Part shown: positions 53,684 through 61,741 of the stretch, piece by piece
Position numbering within the stretch: position 1 is the stretch's first letter
Layout of the letters: every line of letters starts with the position of its first letter
From: Petroclostridium xylanilyticum
GTDB taxonomy: Bacteria > Bacillota > Clostridia > SK-Y3
Direction: 5' to 3'
DNA: 64,000 nt
Assembly: GCF_002252565.1 (NCBI RefSeq)
Contig: NZ_NPML01000019.1
Location: forward strand, 575,632 to 639,631
Position numbers and translations under genes: made by a program
The notes under the pieces: generated by a model
Told to the model about the DNA's origin: nothing
Seen by the model: the letters and a program-made list of their open reading frames with translations, nothing else
The model's database searches: none

Positions 53684-54706
53684 CTATTTTTTAATAGCGG
53701 CTATTACTTCATCCAAATATTCAGGATTGTCAATTTTACTCTTTACTAAATCAAATACGGGCTCCATTTTTTCTTGGAATGCTTTCTTTTCACTTTCTGT
53801 TAGTTCAATAACCTCTGTGGTTTTAGCTGCTTTAATTTTTTCAATAGATTCTTGATCGTATTTCTTAGCTTGTCCTCTTTGGTAAACAGTAGCTTCTTTC
53901 ATTGCATCCATGATTATTTTCTCTTGCTCATCTGTGAGTCCGTTAAATTTGTCTTTATTCATTACGATTACGTATGGCGTATAAACGTGTTCTGTTCTGA
54001 TTAAGTATTTTTGTACTTCATGGAATTTGTTAGCATAAATAAGCTCTGATGGGTTGTCTTGTCCGTCAACAGTACGTTGCTGTAAAGCAGTAAATAATTC
54101 AGTAAAGGCCATAGGTGTTGGATTAGCATTCAATGCTTTCCAAGCAGCTATATGAACTTCGTTCTCCATAACTCTAAGTTTTAATCCCTTAGCATCATCA
54201 GGTGTTTTTATCGCTCTATTGCTTGTTGTTAAGTTTCTAAAACCATTCTCATTATATGCAAGGAATTTTAATCCTTTGCTTTCTAAGCCGTCCCCAATTT
54301 TCTTACCAATTTCTCCATCAAGCACTTTATATGCTTGTTCTCTGTTTGTAAATAAGAAAGGAATATCATAAATATAAAGATTTTTATAGAAAGAAGATAG
54401 TGGCGTTGATGAAACCATTACTATATCAATATTACCAAACTGAGCTCCTTCTATAAGCTCTCTGTCTCCACCTAAGGAGTTGTCTGGATGAATATTTATT
54501 TTTATAGCGCCGTTTGAATTCTTTTCAACTATTTCTTTAAATTTCACTGCCATATCTTTTGCCGACTGAGCTGTACCTAATGCGAATTTTAATGTAATTG
54601 CGTCCTGTGTATTTCCTGCTGAATCCGCACCCTTCTGTCCACAACCAACCAATATAGAACCAATTAATCCCAAAACAAGTGTGAATGCAATAACCTTCTT
54701 TAACAT
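53684..54706 (-). CDS. dctP: TRAP transporter substrate-binding lipoprotein, DctP family
   Basis: 340 residues with a lipobox (GSILVGCGQ) and the mature DctP fold: FALGTAQSAKDMAVKFKEIVEKNSNG, LIEGAQFGNIDIVMVSS, GLKLRVMENEVHIAAWKALNANPTPMAF with the conserved arginine that binds the carboxylate. Anchored outside the membrane, it captures the acidic sugar for DctQM. The ligand is inferred as an aldonate or uronate from neighbours. Confidence 0.95.
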   Translation of the reverse strand: MLKKVIAFTLVLGLIGSILVGCGQKGADSAGNTQDAITLKFALGTAQSAKDMAVKFKEIVEKNSNGAIKINIHPDNSLGGDRELIEGAQFGNIDIVMVSSTPLSSFYKNLYIYDIPFLFTNREQAYKVLDGEIGKKIGDGLESKGLKFLAYNENGFRNLTTSNRAIKTPDDAKGLKLRVMENEVHIAAWKALNANPTPMAFTELFTALQQRTVDGQDNPSELIYANKFHEVQKYLIRTEHVYTPYVIVMNKDKFNGLTDEQEKIIMDAMKEATVYQRGQAKKYDQESIEKIKAAKTTEVIELTESEKKAFQEKMEPVFDLVKSKIDNPEYLDEVIAAIKK

Positions 54707-54758
54707 TTCTATTCCTCCTTGTTATTTCATAATATTTTTTATAGTATCATTCAAGTTA

Positions 54759-55709
54759 TTATACTACTACAAAATTCAATTCATCATTATTGAATTTTGC
54801 TGCAACATTCTTTGCACAAATTATACTTACAGCAGAAATTGCTTCTTTGGTATACATTCCAATATGAGATGTTATAATCACATTAGGTAAAGTCAATAAG
54901 GGGTTATCTTCCTTAATCGGCTCATCAACAGTAACATCAAGTGCCGCTCCCGCAATATGCCCTGAAACAACTGCATCATATAAATCTTGCTCATTAACAA
55001 TACCACCTCTTGCAGTGTTTATAATATATGCTCCCTCCTTCATGCTTGCAATTTCTTTTTTTGAAATTAAATTAAGTGTCTGGTCATTTAAAGGCAAATG
55101 AAGAGATAAAAAGTCACAATTTTCAATTACTTCTTTAATATCGCAAAGCCTCACATGATCAAATTCCTCCGGTACTTCCGTTACAAAAGGATCATAAGCA
55201 AGCACCTTCATGCTAAAGCCTTTTGCTCTGCGTGCAACGTTCTTTGCAATAGCCCCGAAACCGATCAAGCCAAGAGTTTTATTATAAACATCAGTACCTA
55301 TAGCAGGCTTCCACTCACCGTTGTGTACCCTATTATTAGTAAGTACTATTCTTCGAGCACAAGCAAGCATCATACCAAAAGCTAAATCTGCAACAGCATT
55401 AGAATTTGTTCCCGGTGCATTTGTCACTGTGATTCCCAGCTCCTTTGCCTTTTCTAAGTCTATGTTATCAAGCCCTGCACCATGCTTACATATGATTTTA
55501 AGCTTAGTACAACGTTCCATATCCTCAGGATAAAATTTATGTGCACCAATAATAAGTGCATCATAATCAGGAATAATTCTTGCAAATTCTTCTTGGTTAA
55601 AATCTTTTCCAGCAAATGTTATTTCAAATCCTGCATCCTTTAAAATATTAATAGGCTCATCACTTATTTGCCCAAAAGATCGTGATGTAATCAGAACCTT
55701 TTTAGTCAT
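54759..55709 (-). CDS. 2-hydroxyacid dehydrogenase (phosphoglycerate dehydrogenase-like)
   Basis: 316 residues of the D-isomer-specific 2-hydroxyacid dehydrogenase family. NAD loop GLIGFGAIAKNVARRAKGF; catalytic residues in HGAGLDNID (Arg position replaced; the Arg is in TARGGIVNE), DVTVDEP and TSHIGMYT. It may reduce a 2-keto acid formed from the sugar acid, or be a tartronate/glycerate-type enzyme; not a serine-pathway enzyme by context. Second-last metabolic gene before the transporter. Confidence 0.88.
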   Translation of the reverse strand: MTKKVLITSRSFGQISDEPINILKDAGFEITFAGKDFNQEEFARIIPDYDALIIGAHKFYPEDMERCTKLKIICKHGAGLDNIDLEKAKELGITVTNAPGTNSNAVADLAFGMMLACARRIVLTNNRVHNGEWKPAIGTDVYNKTLGLIGFGAIAKNVARRAKGFSMKVLAYDPFVTEVPEEFDHVRLCDIKEVIENCDFLSLHLPLNDQTLNLISKKEIASMKEGAYIINTARGGIVNEQDLYDAVVSGHIAGAALDVTVDEPIKEDNPLLTLPNVIITSHIGMYTKEAISAVSIICAKNVAAKFNNDELNFVVV

Positions 55710-55722
55710 GACAATCCTCCTT

Positions 55723-56709
55723 TTAGATTTTGCTGTTAATTATTTTTCTCAATCCGTCTATTGCGTAGCTTTTTTTGTTTGAGATAGGCATCCAAATTAT
55801 ATTTTTAATAAATTTGCTCTGTGATAAAATTGTGCTGTAAATTTCATACATTTTCTCGTTTGCAACAATTGCCGCTGTCTCACAGCCTGTCCAAAAATAT
55901 TCGCAATAGTAATCAAGCACATTCCCTACGGCTCCTGTTATTACACCTTCTATATATGACAACCTAGAAATTTCGTCACCATTGTTAAAAAGTCGCATAG
56001 CATGACAAATATATATTGCACGGTTAATTCCAAAACGTCTAAGGTTTTCACAGCCTTTAAGTATCATTTCCTTATTAAATTCCTTTGCCTCTACGCTTAA
56101 AACAGGAGAGAGAATTGTTGCTGTTTTAAGTGCATAAAAAAGCTCCCCTGTGAAGTTAGAAATAATATCTTTTATCTCATCGTTTTCAATACATGCAATA
56201 TGAGTATGAGAACCGGGCATTATAACTGCTACCTTTTCGTCTGGACATTTCTTTATAAGTTCATCCAATGTGCCAATAATCTCTATTTCCTCACCGCGCA
56301 TATTATTAATAAATGAAATATCATCACCAGTTGTTTTAATCCCCGGTACAAGGTAAATATTTCGTTTAAAACGTTTCCCTTCATAGTGGCAATAAATACT
56401 TTCTGCAAAATTCTTTATTGTAATAGGTATAATCAAATGAGGAACTTCTATGAGACCATAAGGGGATGTCACCATACCTGATGCATAAATTTCTGAAATA
56501 TCTTCATCTGAAAGTTCATTCTCTTGAAGAAGTACATCATAAAGCTCCTTCATACCATCAATAAGTACATTATTACTTCCTGCAATGGCTGAATCCTTTG
56601 AACCAACATTTTTCTTTTCGGTAAAAAGCACTTCAAAATCTTCGTTCAGTAAGTATATTCTTGTGTTTGAAGTACCAGAATCGTAATAAACAATTTTTTT
56701 ATCCTTCAT
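55723..56709 (-). CDS. dgoK: 2-dehydro-3-deoxygalactonokinase-family sugar acid kinase
   Basis: About 328 residues from ATG 56707-56709. The DgoK pattern is clear: YYDSGTSNTRIYLLNED, SGMVTSPYGLIEVPHLI, VPGIKTTGDDISFINNMRGEE, VIMPGSHTHIACIENDEI. It phosphorylates 2-keto-3-deoxygalactonate (or gluconate) at C6, giving the substrate of the aldolase encoded directly upstream, whose stop it follows within five bases. Confidence 0.9.
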   Translation of the reverse strand: MKDKKIVYYDSGTSNTRIYLLNEDFEVLFTEKKNVGSKDSAIAGSNNVLIDGMKELYDVLLQENELSDEDISEIYASGMVTSPYGLIEVPHLIIPITIKNFAESIYCHYEGKRFKRNIYLVPGIKTTGDDISFINNMRGEEIEIIGTLDELIKKCPDEKVAVIMPGSHTHIACIENDEIKDIISNFTGELFYALKTATILSPVLSVEAKEFNKEMILKGCENLRRFGINRAIYICHAMRLFNNGDEISRLSYIEGVITGAVGNVLDYYCEYFWTGCETAAIVANEKMYEIYSTILSQSKFIKNIIWMPISNKKSYAIDGLRKIINSKI

Positions 56710-56713
56710 AAAC

Positions 56714-57367
56714 TTACAGTCCCCTAATTGCATCTACGTATTCTTTTGCAATAGCTGCAATTTCATCAAATTTGCCTTCATCCACAAGCTTAGCACTTAC
56801 AAGATTTCCGCCAACGCCTGCCCCCACTGCTCCAGCCTTTATGAACTCTGCAATGTTGTCCGGTGAAACACCGCCTACTGCTGTTATAGGAATATGTTTA
56901 AGTGGTGCTTTTACCGCTTTGATATAAGATGCCCCGAAAACTCCTGCGGGGAAAAGCTTTATAATATCCGCACCTGCATTGTAAGCAGCTACTGCTTCTG
57001 ATGGCGTCAATGCTCCCGGAATGGATACCTTATCTAGTTTTTTTGTTTCCCTAATAACCTCGAGATCCGTGTTAGGAGAAATGATATATTCAGCACCTGC
57101 TTCAACTGCCTTATGCACCTGTTCCACAGTAAGTACTGTTCCCGCACCAACCATTACCTTTTCACCAAAGTGCTCCTTGATTTTTGAAATGCTTACTAAT
57201 GTATCTTTTGCTTTTTCTTCACTTGACTGATCAAATGTTACCTCTACACAGCAAATACCGCCGTCGAGCATTGCCTGTACCAAGCTTATAATTTTATCAC
57301 TTGAAATTCCTCTTACAATTGCAATTATCTTACTTTCTAAAATTTTATCTAAAACCTTCTGTGACAT
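56714..57367 (-). CDS. eda: KDPG/KDPGal aldolase
   Basis: About 217 residues from ATG 57365-57367, GGAGGC upstream. Class I aldolase of the Eda/DgoA family: IVRGISSDK, CCVEVTFDQ, VGAGTVLTVEQV, the Schiff-base lysine in DIIKLFPAG and AVGGVSPDNIAEF. Splits the phosphorylated 2-keto-3-deoxy acid into pyruvate and glyceraldehyde 3-phosphate. With DgoK this points to a De Ley-Doudoroff-type galactonate path, or the KDG branch of uronate use. Confidence 0.93.
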   Translation of the reverse strand: MSQKVLDKILESKIIAIVRGISSDKIISLVQAMLDGGICCVEVTFDQSSEEKAKDTLVSISKIKEHFGEKVMVGAGTVLTVEQVHKAVEAGAEYIISPNTDLEVIRETKKLDKVSIPGALTPSEAVAAYNAGADIIKLFPAGVFGASYIKAVKAPLKHIPITAVGGVSPDNIAEFIKAGAVGAGVGGNLVSAKLVDEGKFDEIAAIAKEYVDAIRGL

Positions 57368-57406
57368 TTTGCGTTGCCTCCTTTTCACTTCTACACTATT
57401 TTTATC

Positions 57407-58423
57407 TTAAATATCCTTACAATCGATAACAACCTTTACTGTGCCATTTTTACTATCAGCTATCAGATCGAATACACTTTCGCTGCTCTTAAGAGGAACT
57501 ACATGGGATACTATCTTTTCAAGGTCATCCTTAATTTGAGCAGAATATTCTACTGCCTGTCTAAATTCTTCCTTTGTGTATACTCTTGTTCCAACTATAT
57601 GCTGTTCTTTAAAATTGATATCTCTTAAATCAACTTTGTGTGGTGCTTTGTGAACTGATACCAAACAGATAGTCCCGCCAACTCTTGTAATCTTCGACAT
57701 TTGTATTGCAGCTATTTCAGCGCCACTGCATTCAAACAGTACATCTACGCCTTCTCCTGCTGTAGCAGCCTTTGTCACTTCTTCCATATCTGAAGTTTTT
57801 ACATTTACAGCTATCATTCCGAATTCTTCTGCTTTTTTAAGACGCCCCTCGTCAATATCAGAGATGAATATTTTAGATGCACCCATATGCTTTAGCATCA
57901 TACCTGTTATTATTCCAATTGGGCCTGCACCTATAACAGCAGCAGTGTCTAAAGCTTTAAATCCACTTTGGTGAATAGCTCGGACAATAACAGCTAAAGG
58001 CTCAATAACAACTGCTGCCTTATCAGAAACTGTATCGGGTACTTTGAATAAAACGTCTTCATCAACATAAGCATATTCTGAAATTCCACCATCAACATCA
58101 ATACCAATAAGACGTAATGTATTACAAACATGTGCGTTTCCTGTTCTACATGGGAGACAATGCCCACATGAAAGAAGCGGATATGCTACAACTCTATCGC
58201 CTTTTTTAAACTTCTTAGTATCTTCACAAACTTCGCCTAGAAATTCATGGCCTAATACTAATGGTGCTTTTGCCCTGGGATGTGTTCCGAGAAAAATACC
58301 TATATCTGAGCCGCAAATCCCACAATATTTCATTGCAACCTTGACATACCCAGCCTTAGGTACTGGATCTGGAACTTCCTTAAACTCAGCCTTTTTAGGA
58401 CCAGTATACACTAATGCTTTCAT
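57407..58423 (-). CDS. Zinc-dependent sugar (acid) alcohol dehydrogenase
   Basis: 338 residues of the medium-chain dehydrogenase family. Catalytic zinc ligands in CGICGSD and GHEFLGEV; structural zinc cysteines in LSCGHCLPCRTGNAHVC; NAD loop AVIGAGPIGIITGMML followed by acidic D for NAD preference. Most like L-galactonate/sorbitol/idonate dehydrogenases, so it may oxidise the imported sugar acid. First gene of the minus-strand operon, GGGGG ribosome site before ATG. Confidence 0.9.
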   Translation of the reverse strand: MKALVYTGPKKAEFKEVPDPVPKAGYVKVAMKYCGICGSDIGIFLGTHPRAKAPLVLGHEFLGEVCEDTKKFKKGDRVVAYPLLSCGHCLPCRTGNAHVCNTLRLIGIDVDGGISEYAYVDEDVLFKVPDTVSDKAAVVIEPLAVIVRAIHQSGFKALDTAAVIGAGPIGIITGMMLKHMGASKIFISDIDEGRLKKAEEFGMIAVNVKTSDMEEVTKAATAGEGVDVLFECSGAEIAAIQMSKITRVGGTICLVSVHKAPHKVDLRDINFKEQHIVGTRVYTKEEFRQAVEYSAQIKDDLEKIVSHVVPLKSSESVFDLIADSKNGTVKVVIDCKDI

Positions 58424-58912
58424 AAATGACCCCCTTTTATTATTTTAATAGTTATAGCAGCTTTCTGCTTAACTTAATAAACGACCGAAATTTTTGCTCT
58501 GCTTACTTTAATATTATTACATTGAATAACACTTCCAACCTTTAAGACTATGCTGTATTTCTATAACGTTTACTTAATAAGTCTGAAAATCATAAACAAA
58601 TGGAATAAAATTTTTTTTAGAATATAAAATATTTTAATAACTTGATTATAAATTTTTTAGAATAGTCTGTCAATACAAAAATTTTATAATACAACTAAAA
58701 ATAAAAATAATTTTTATTATATTGACAAAGCATTAATTTTATTTTAAACTATGGATAATAATTTTTATGTATGAGAAAAAAATTTTTATTTCTAGTTGAA
58801 AAATTTTTCCTATAAAAGTTTATTTAACTGACTTGACTTGTGCATCAATATGTAAATAACTGCAATATTTGATGCGTATTATTATTCACTATATTATATA
58901 AAGGTTTAAGAC
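58424..58912. other. 489-base divergent regulatory region of the sugar-acid island
   Basis: Very A/T-rich, with many AAAATTTTT tracts. Holds the start of the adh operon and the promoter at 58722-58750. An imperfect inverted repeat GCATCAAT...ATTTGATGC lies near 58842-58875. No gene. Confidence 0.45.
58722..58750 (+). promoter_or_regulatory. Sigma-A-like promoter facing the Spo0E-like gene
   Basis: Perfect TTGACA, 17 bases, TAAACT. The next plus-strand gene starts 163 bases downstream. Confidence 0.45.
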
Positions 58913-59080
58913 ATGGAGAATACCGAAGCAATTAAAAAACAAATAAAACTACTACAAGATGAAATTAGTACTTTAATTGAAAGAAATAATTATACAGATT
59001 TTAGTCGGTTACTTAAGCTAAGTCAAAAGTTAGATGATATCATAAATAATTGGTTAATAGCTAATCAAAACAAAAGGTAG
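58913..59080 (+). CDS. Spo0E-like aspartyl-phosphate phosphatase
   Basis: 55 residues from ATG 58913-58915 with AAAGG eight bases upstream. Two helices: IKKQIKLLQDEISTLIERNN and FSRLLKLSQKLDDIINNWL, the second holding the SQxLD motif that defines Spo0E-family phosphatases acting on phosphorylated Spo0A. Length is right for the short clostridial form. It lies, oddly, between the two halves of a sugar-acid island, which might tie nutrient status to sporulation. Confidence 0.8.
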   Translation: MENTEAIKKQIKLLQDEISTLIERNNYTDFSRLLKLSQKLDDIINNWLIANQNKR

Positions 59081-59096
59081 CCCGAATGCAATATAC

Positions 59097-59110
59097 AATT
59101 GTTTACAATT
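59097..59110 (+). promoter_or_regulatory. Candidate GntR operator
   Basis: AATTGT-TT-ACAATT, two perfect 6-bp half-sites around two bases, 75 bases upstream of the gntR start. The shape is typical of FCD-type GntR operators; assignment to this regulator is inference. Confidence 0.4.
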
Positions 59111-59185
59111 AAGTGCACAATTTAAGTTAACTGAATTATTTATTATATAAATTATCTTTATCAAAGAAATCAAAGGTGAAAAAAC

Positions 59186-59869
59186 ATGGACAAACATACT
59201 TCAAAAGCAACGTTAATTGACACTATTTATCACAATATAAAAAGGGATATTGCTCAAAGAATATTAGAACCAGGAGAAAAAATAAATATAAAAAAGCTTT
59301 CTGAACGGTATGGCGCCAGTGAAACTCCTATTAAACAAGCTTTAAATCGTCTTATTTCTGAAAATTTGATTGAAAACATTCCACGAAAAGGCATGAAGGT
59401 AAAAACTCTTCAACCAGATGAAATTGATGAAATTTTTGATATGAGATTAATGCTTGATTTATTTTACACAAAGGAAATCATCACTACTGTTAACAATAAT
59501 GATTCATTGCGTGAACAGTTAGAAAAAAATGTTAAGGAGCACCTTGAAATAGTTTCTAAACCTATGCCTATTGATGCTTATATCATTAATTATGAATATG
59601 ATAAGATATTTCATGAACTTTATTTAAAAAGTTCAGGTAGCAAAAAAATTGTTGAAATCTTCCACAACCTCAATCCATATATGTACACCAATTATGTCTT
59701 TAGAAGGCAATCTCCTGACAGAGATGTTGCAGGCGTAAAAGAACATGAAGCTATTTTAAATGCCATCCTCTCACAGGATGAACAAGCTTTGAAAGAGGCA
59801 GTAACAACTCATATTCTCAATTCTAAAAGGACTATTGGGCTTATTTTAAAAGTAGATAGAATGTTATAA
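59186..59869 (+). CDS. GntR-family regulator (FCD) of the sugar-acid genes
   Basis: 227 residues with AAAGGTG upstream. Winged helix in 1-75 (IYHNIKRDIAQRILEPGEKINIKKLSERYGASETPIKQALNRLISENLI) and an FCD domain with IFHELYLKSSG and the metal-site EHEAILNAI and THILNSKR. It is divergent from the adh-eda-dgoK-TRAP operon and directly precedes the SDR gene, so it most likely controls both in response to a pathway acid. Confidence 0.9.
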   Translation: MDKHTSKATLIDTIYHNIKRDIAQRILEPGEKINIKKLSERYGASETPIKQALNRLISENLIENIPRKGMKVKTLQPDEIDEIFDMRLMLDLFYTKEIITTVNNNDSLREQLEKNVKEHLEIVSKPMPIDAYIINYEYDKIFHELYLKSSGSKKIVEIFHNLNPYMYTNYVFRRQSPDRDVAGVKEHEAILNAILSQDEQALKEAVTTHILNSKRTIGLILKVDRML

Positions 59870-59923
59870 TTTTATTTGCACATATATTTTTTATATTTTA
59901 TATTAGGAAAGGGGATTTTTGAT

Positions 59924-60682
59924 ATGAATTTATTTGATGTAACGGGTAAAAAGGCAATCGTAACAGGTGCTGCACAGGGACTTGCATATGGTATGGCTGA
60001 AGGTTTAATGGAAGCGGGAGTTGAGGTTGCAATTATTGATATTTCTGCAAAAACCGCTGATGTTGCTGCAGAGTTTGTAAAAAAAGGCTATAAATGCCAT
60101 GCAGTTAACGCAAACCTTGGGAACAAAGCAGACCTTAAAAGAGGATTTGATGAAGCGCTTGAAAAATTAGGTGGACGCCTTGATATTATTATCAATGCTG
60201 CGGGAATTCAAAAAAGACATTTTAGTGAAGAATTTCCTGTAGAAGATTGGGAAGAAGTTATCAATGTTAATCTTAACTCCGTATTCTTTCTTTGCCAACT
60301 CGCAGGAAGACAGATGCTTAAACAAGGCTCAGGAAAAATCATTAACATCGCTTCTATGCTTAGCTTCTTTGGCGGCTACACAGTACCTGCATATGCAGCA
60401 AGTAAAGGTGGCGTAGCTCAGCTTACAAAAGCGCTTTCTAATGAATGGGCATCTAAAGGAGTTAACGTTAATGCTATAGCTCCAGGATACATGGACACAG
60501 AAATGAATGTAAATCTTGTAAATGACCCTAATAGAAATGCTGAAATTCTCGGACGTATCCCTGCAAAGAGATGGGGAACCCCTAACGATATGAAGGGTGT
60601 TGCTCTTTTCTTATCAGCTCCTGCATCTGACTACTTAAATGGTGCGATTATCCCTGTTGATGGTGGTTATTTAGGAAGATAA
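59924..60682 (+). CDS. SDR-family dehydrogenase, KduD/gluconate 5-dehydrogenase-like
   Basis: About 252 residues from ATG 59924-59926, with AGGAAAGGGG upstream. NAD motif VTGAAQGLAYGMAEG, NAAGIQKR, catalytic Ser in IASMLSFFGGYT and YAASKGGV (Tyr/Lys). N-terminus MNLFDVTGKKAIVTG is typical of 2-dehydro-3-deoxygluconate 5-dehydrogenases. It would interconvert keto-deoxy sugar acids and so feed DgoK/Eda encoded on the other strand. Fifty-four bases after gntR. Confidence 0.88.
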   Translation: MNLFDVTGKKAIVTGAAQGLAYGMAEGLMEAGVEVAIIDISAKTADVAAEFVKKGYKCHAVNANLGNKADLKRGFDEALEKLGGRLDIIINAAGIQKRHFSEEFPVEDWEEVINVNLNSVFFLCQLAGRQMLKQGSGKIINIASMLSFFGGYTVPAYAASKGGVAQLTKALSNEWASKGVNVNAIAPGYMDTEMNVNLVNDPNRNAEILGRIPAKRWGTPNDMKGVALFLSAPASDYLNGAIIPVDGGYLGR

Positions 60683-60698
60683 TAATTCTTTTGTTTCT

Positions 60699-60731
60699 GT
60701 ACAGGCGTTCCTACTCCAGGAATGCCTGTAC
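60699..60731 (+). terminator. Terminator of the gntR-SDR unit
   Basis: GTACAGGCGTTCCT and AGGAATGCCTGTAC, one G-U pair, five-base loop, then TATTTTCTATC. Confidence 0.85.
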
Positions 60732-60994
60732 TATTTTCTATCTCTGTTTCATCCCTTAAACAGTTATGAGCAATGTTTTCCTTTCCATAAGGCAGCAACA
60801 CTATATCTGATACTTGTATTTGTCAAGTGAAAATTGAAATATCGCAAATCCATATTTGGAAAAGATTAGGTGTGAAAAGTTATTGATCAAAAATTGTAAA
60901 AAAGTACTTGACATTCACACAGCATTAGAATCATTCAATGTAGTTTGAATTACGTGTCTTTTTTGCTTTGTAAAAACTCAAATATCAAACCGCA

Positions 60995-61023
60995 TTGACC
61001 TATGCTTCTAACAATGCTAAGAT
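60995..61023 (+). promoter_or_regulatory. Sigma-A-like promoter of the HAD gene
   Basis: TTGACC, 17 bases, TAAGAT, 35 bases before the ATG. Confidence 0.5.
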
Positions 61024-61057
61024 ATACATAATTGATGTATTTTGATGGAGGTCTTAA

Positions 61058-61702
61058 ATGTTTACAAATTTAAATGCAGTCATATTTGATCTGGACGGAA
61101 CATTGATAGATTCCCTATGGATCTGGGACGAGATTGACATTCAGTTTCTGGGTAATAGAGGTATCACTTTACCGGATGATTTGCAAAAAATTGTTGAAGG
61201 AATGAGTTTTACTGAAACAGCTGTATATTTTAAAGAAAGATTTAACTTACAGGAAAGTATAGAGGAAATTAAAGAAGAATGGAATACAATGGCCAATCAT
61301 TACTATAAAGATAAAGTACCCTTAAAAGAAGGTGCTAGAGAGTTCATTGAATTTTTAAGAAGCAAAAATATTAAAATGGGGATTGGTACAAGTAATTCCA
61401 GGGAACTCACCCTGGAAGTATTAAAAAAACATGGTCTTCTCCACTATTTTGATGCTGTTGTAACTTCCTGTGAAGTAAAAAAAGGCAAACCGCACCCGGA
61501 TGTGTTTTTAAAAGTGGCTGAGCTTTTAGAGGTAAAGCCTGAAGAATGCCTGGTTTTCGAGGATACTTATGCAGGGGTGCTGGCTGCCAAAAGAGCCGGG
61601 ATGAAAGTTTTTGCCGTAGCTGATAGGTTCTCTTTTCCTTACAAGGAGGAAATTGCGGGTTTGGCAGATAAATATGTTGAAAGTTTCAAAGAAATTGCAT
61701 AA
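61058..61702 (+). CDS. HAD-superfamily phosphatase / beta-phosphoglucomutase-like
   Basis: 214 residues with GGAGG upstream. HAD motifs: I FDLDGTLIDS (nucleophile Asp), II GTSN, III KKGKPHPD, IV VFEDTYAG. A four-helix cap lies between residues 18 and 85. These enzymes dephosphorylate small phosphosugars or isomerise them; the cap of this subfamily (SLWIWDEIDIQFLGNRGI) is common in uncharacterised clostridial members. Monocistronic. Confidence 0.9.
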   Translation: MFTNLNAVIFDLDGTLIDSLWIWDEIDIQFLGNRGITLPDDLQKIVEGMSFTETAVYFKERFNLQESIEEIKEEWNTMANHYYKDKVPLKEGAREFIEFLRSKNIKMGIGTSNSRELTLEVLKKHGLLHYFDAVVTSCEVKKGKPHPDVFLKVAELLEVKPEECLVFEDTYAGVLAAKRAGMKVFAVADRFSFPYKEEIAGLADKYVESFKEIA

Positions 61703-61710
61703 TATAATAA

Positions 61711-61741
61711 AACAACCACCTTTTTTTAAGAGGTGGTTGTT
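61711..61741. terminator. Convergent terminator between HAD and AraC genes
   Basis: AACAACCACCT and AGGTGGTTGTT pair perfectly; on the minus strand it is followed by TTATTATATT. The stop codon and last codons of the AraC gene lie inside the stem and loop. Confidence 0.8.

Larger units (their letters stand above)
60683..61057. other. 375-base gap between SDR and HAD genes
   Basis: Carries the terminator 60699-60731 and the promoter 60995-61023. No gene or repeat seen in the remainder. Confidence 0.5.
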
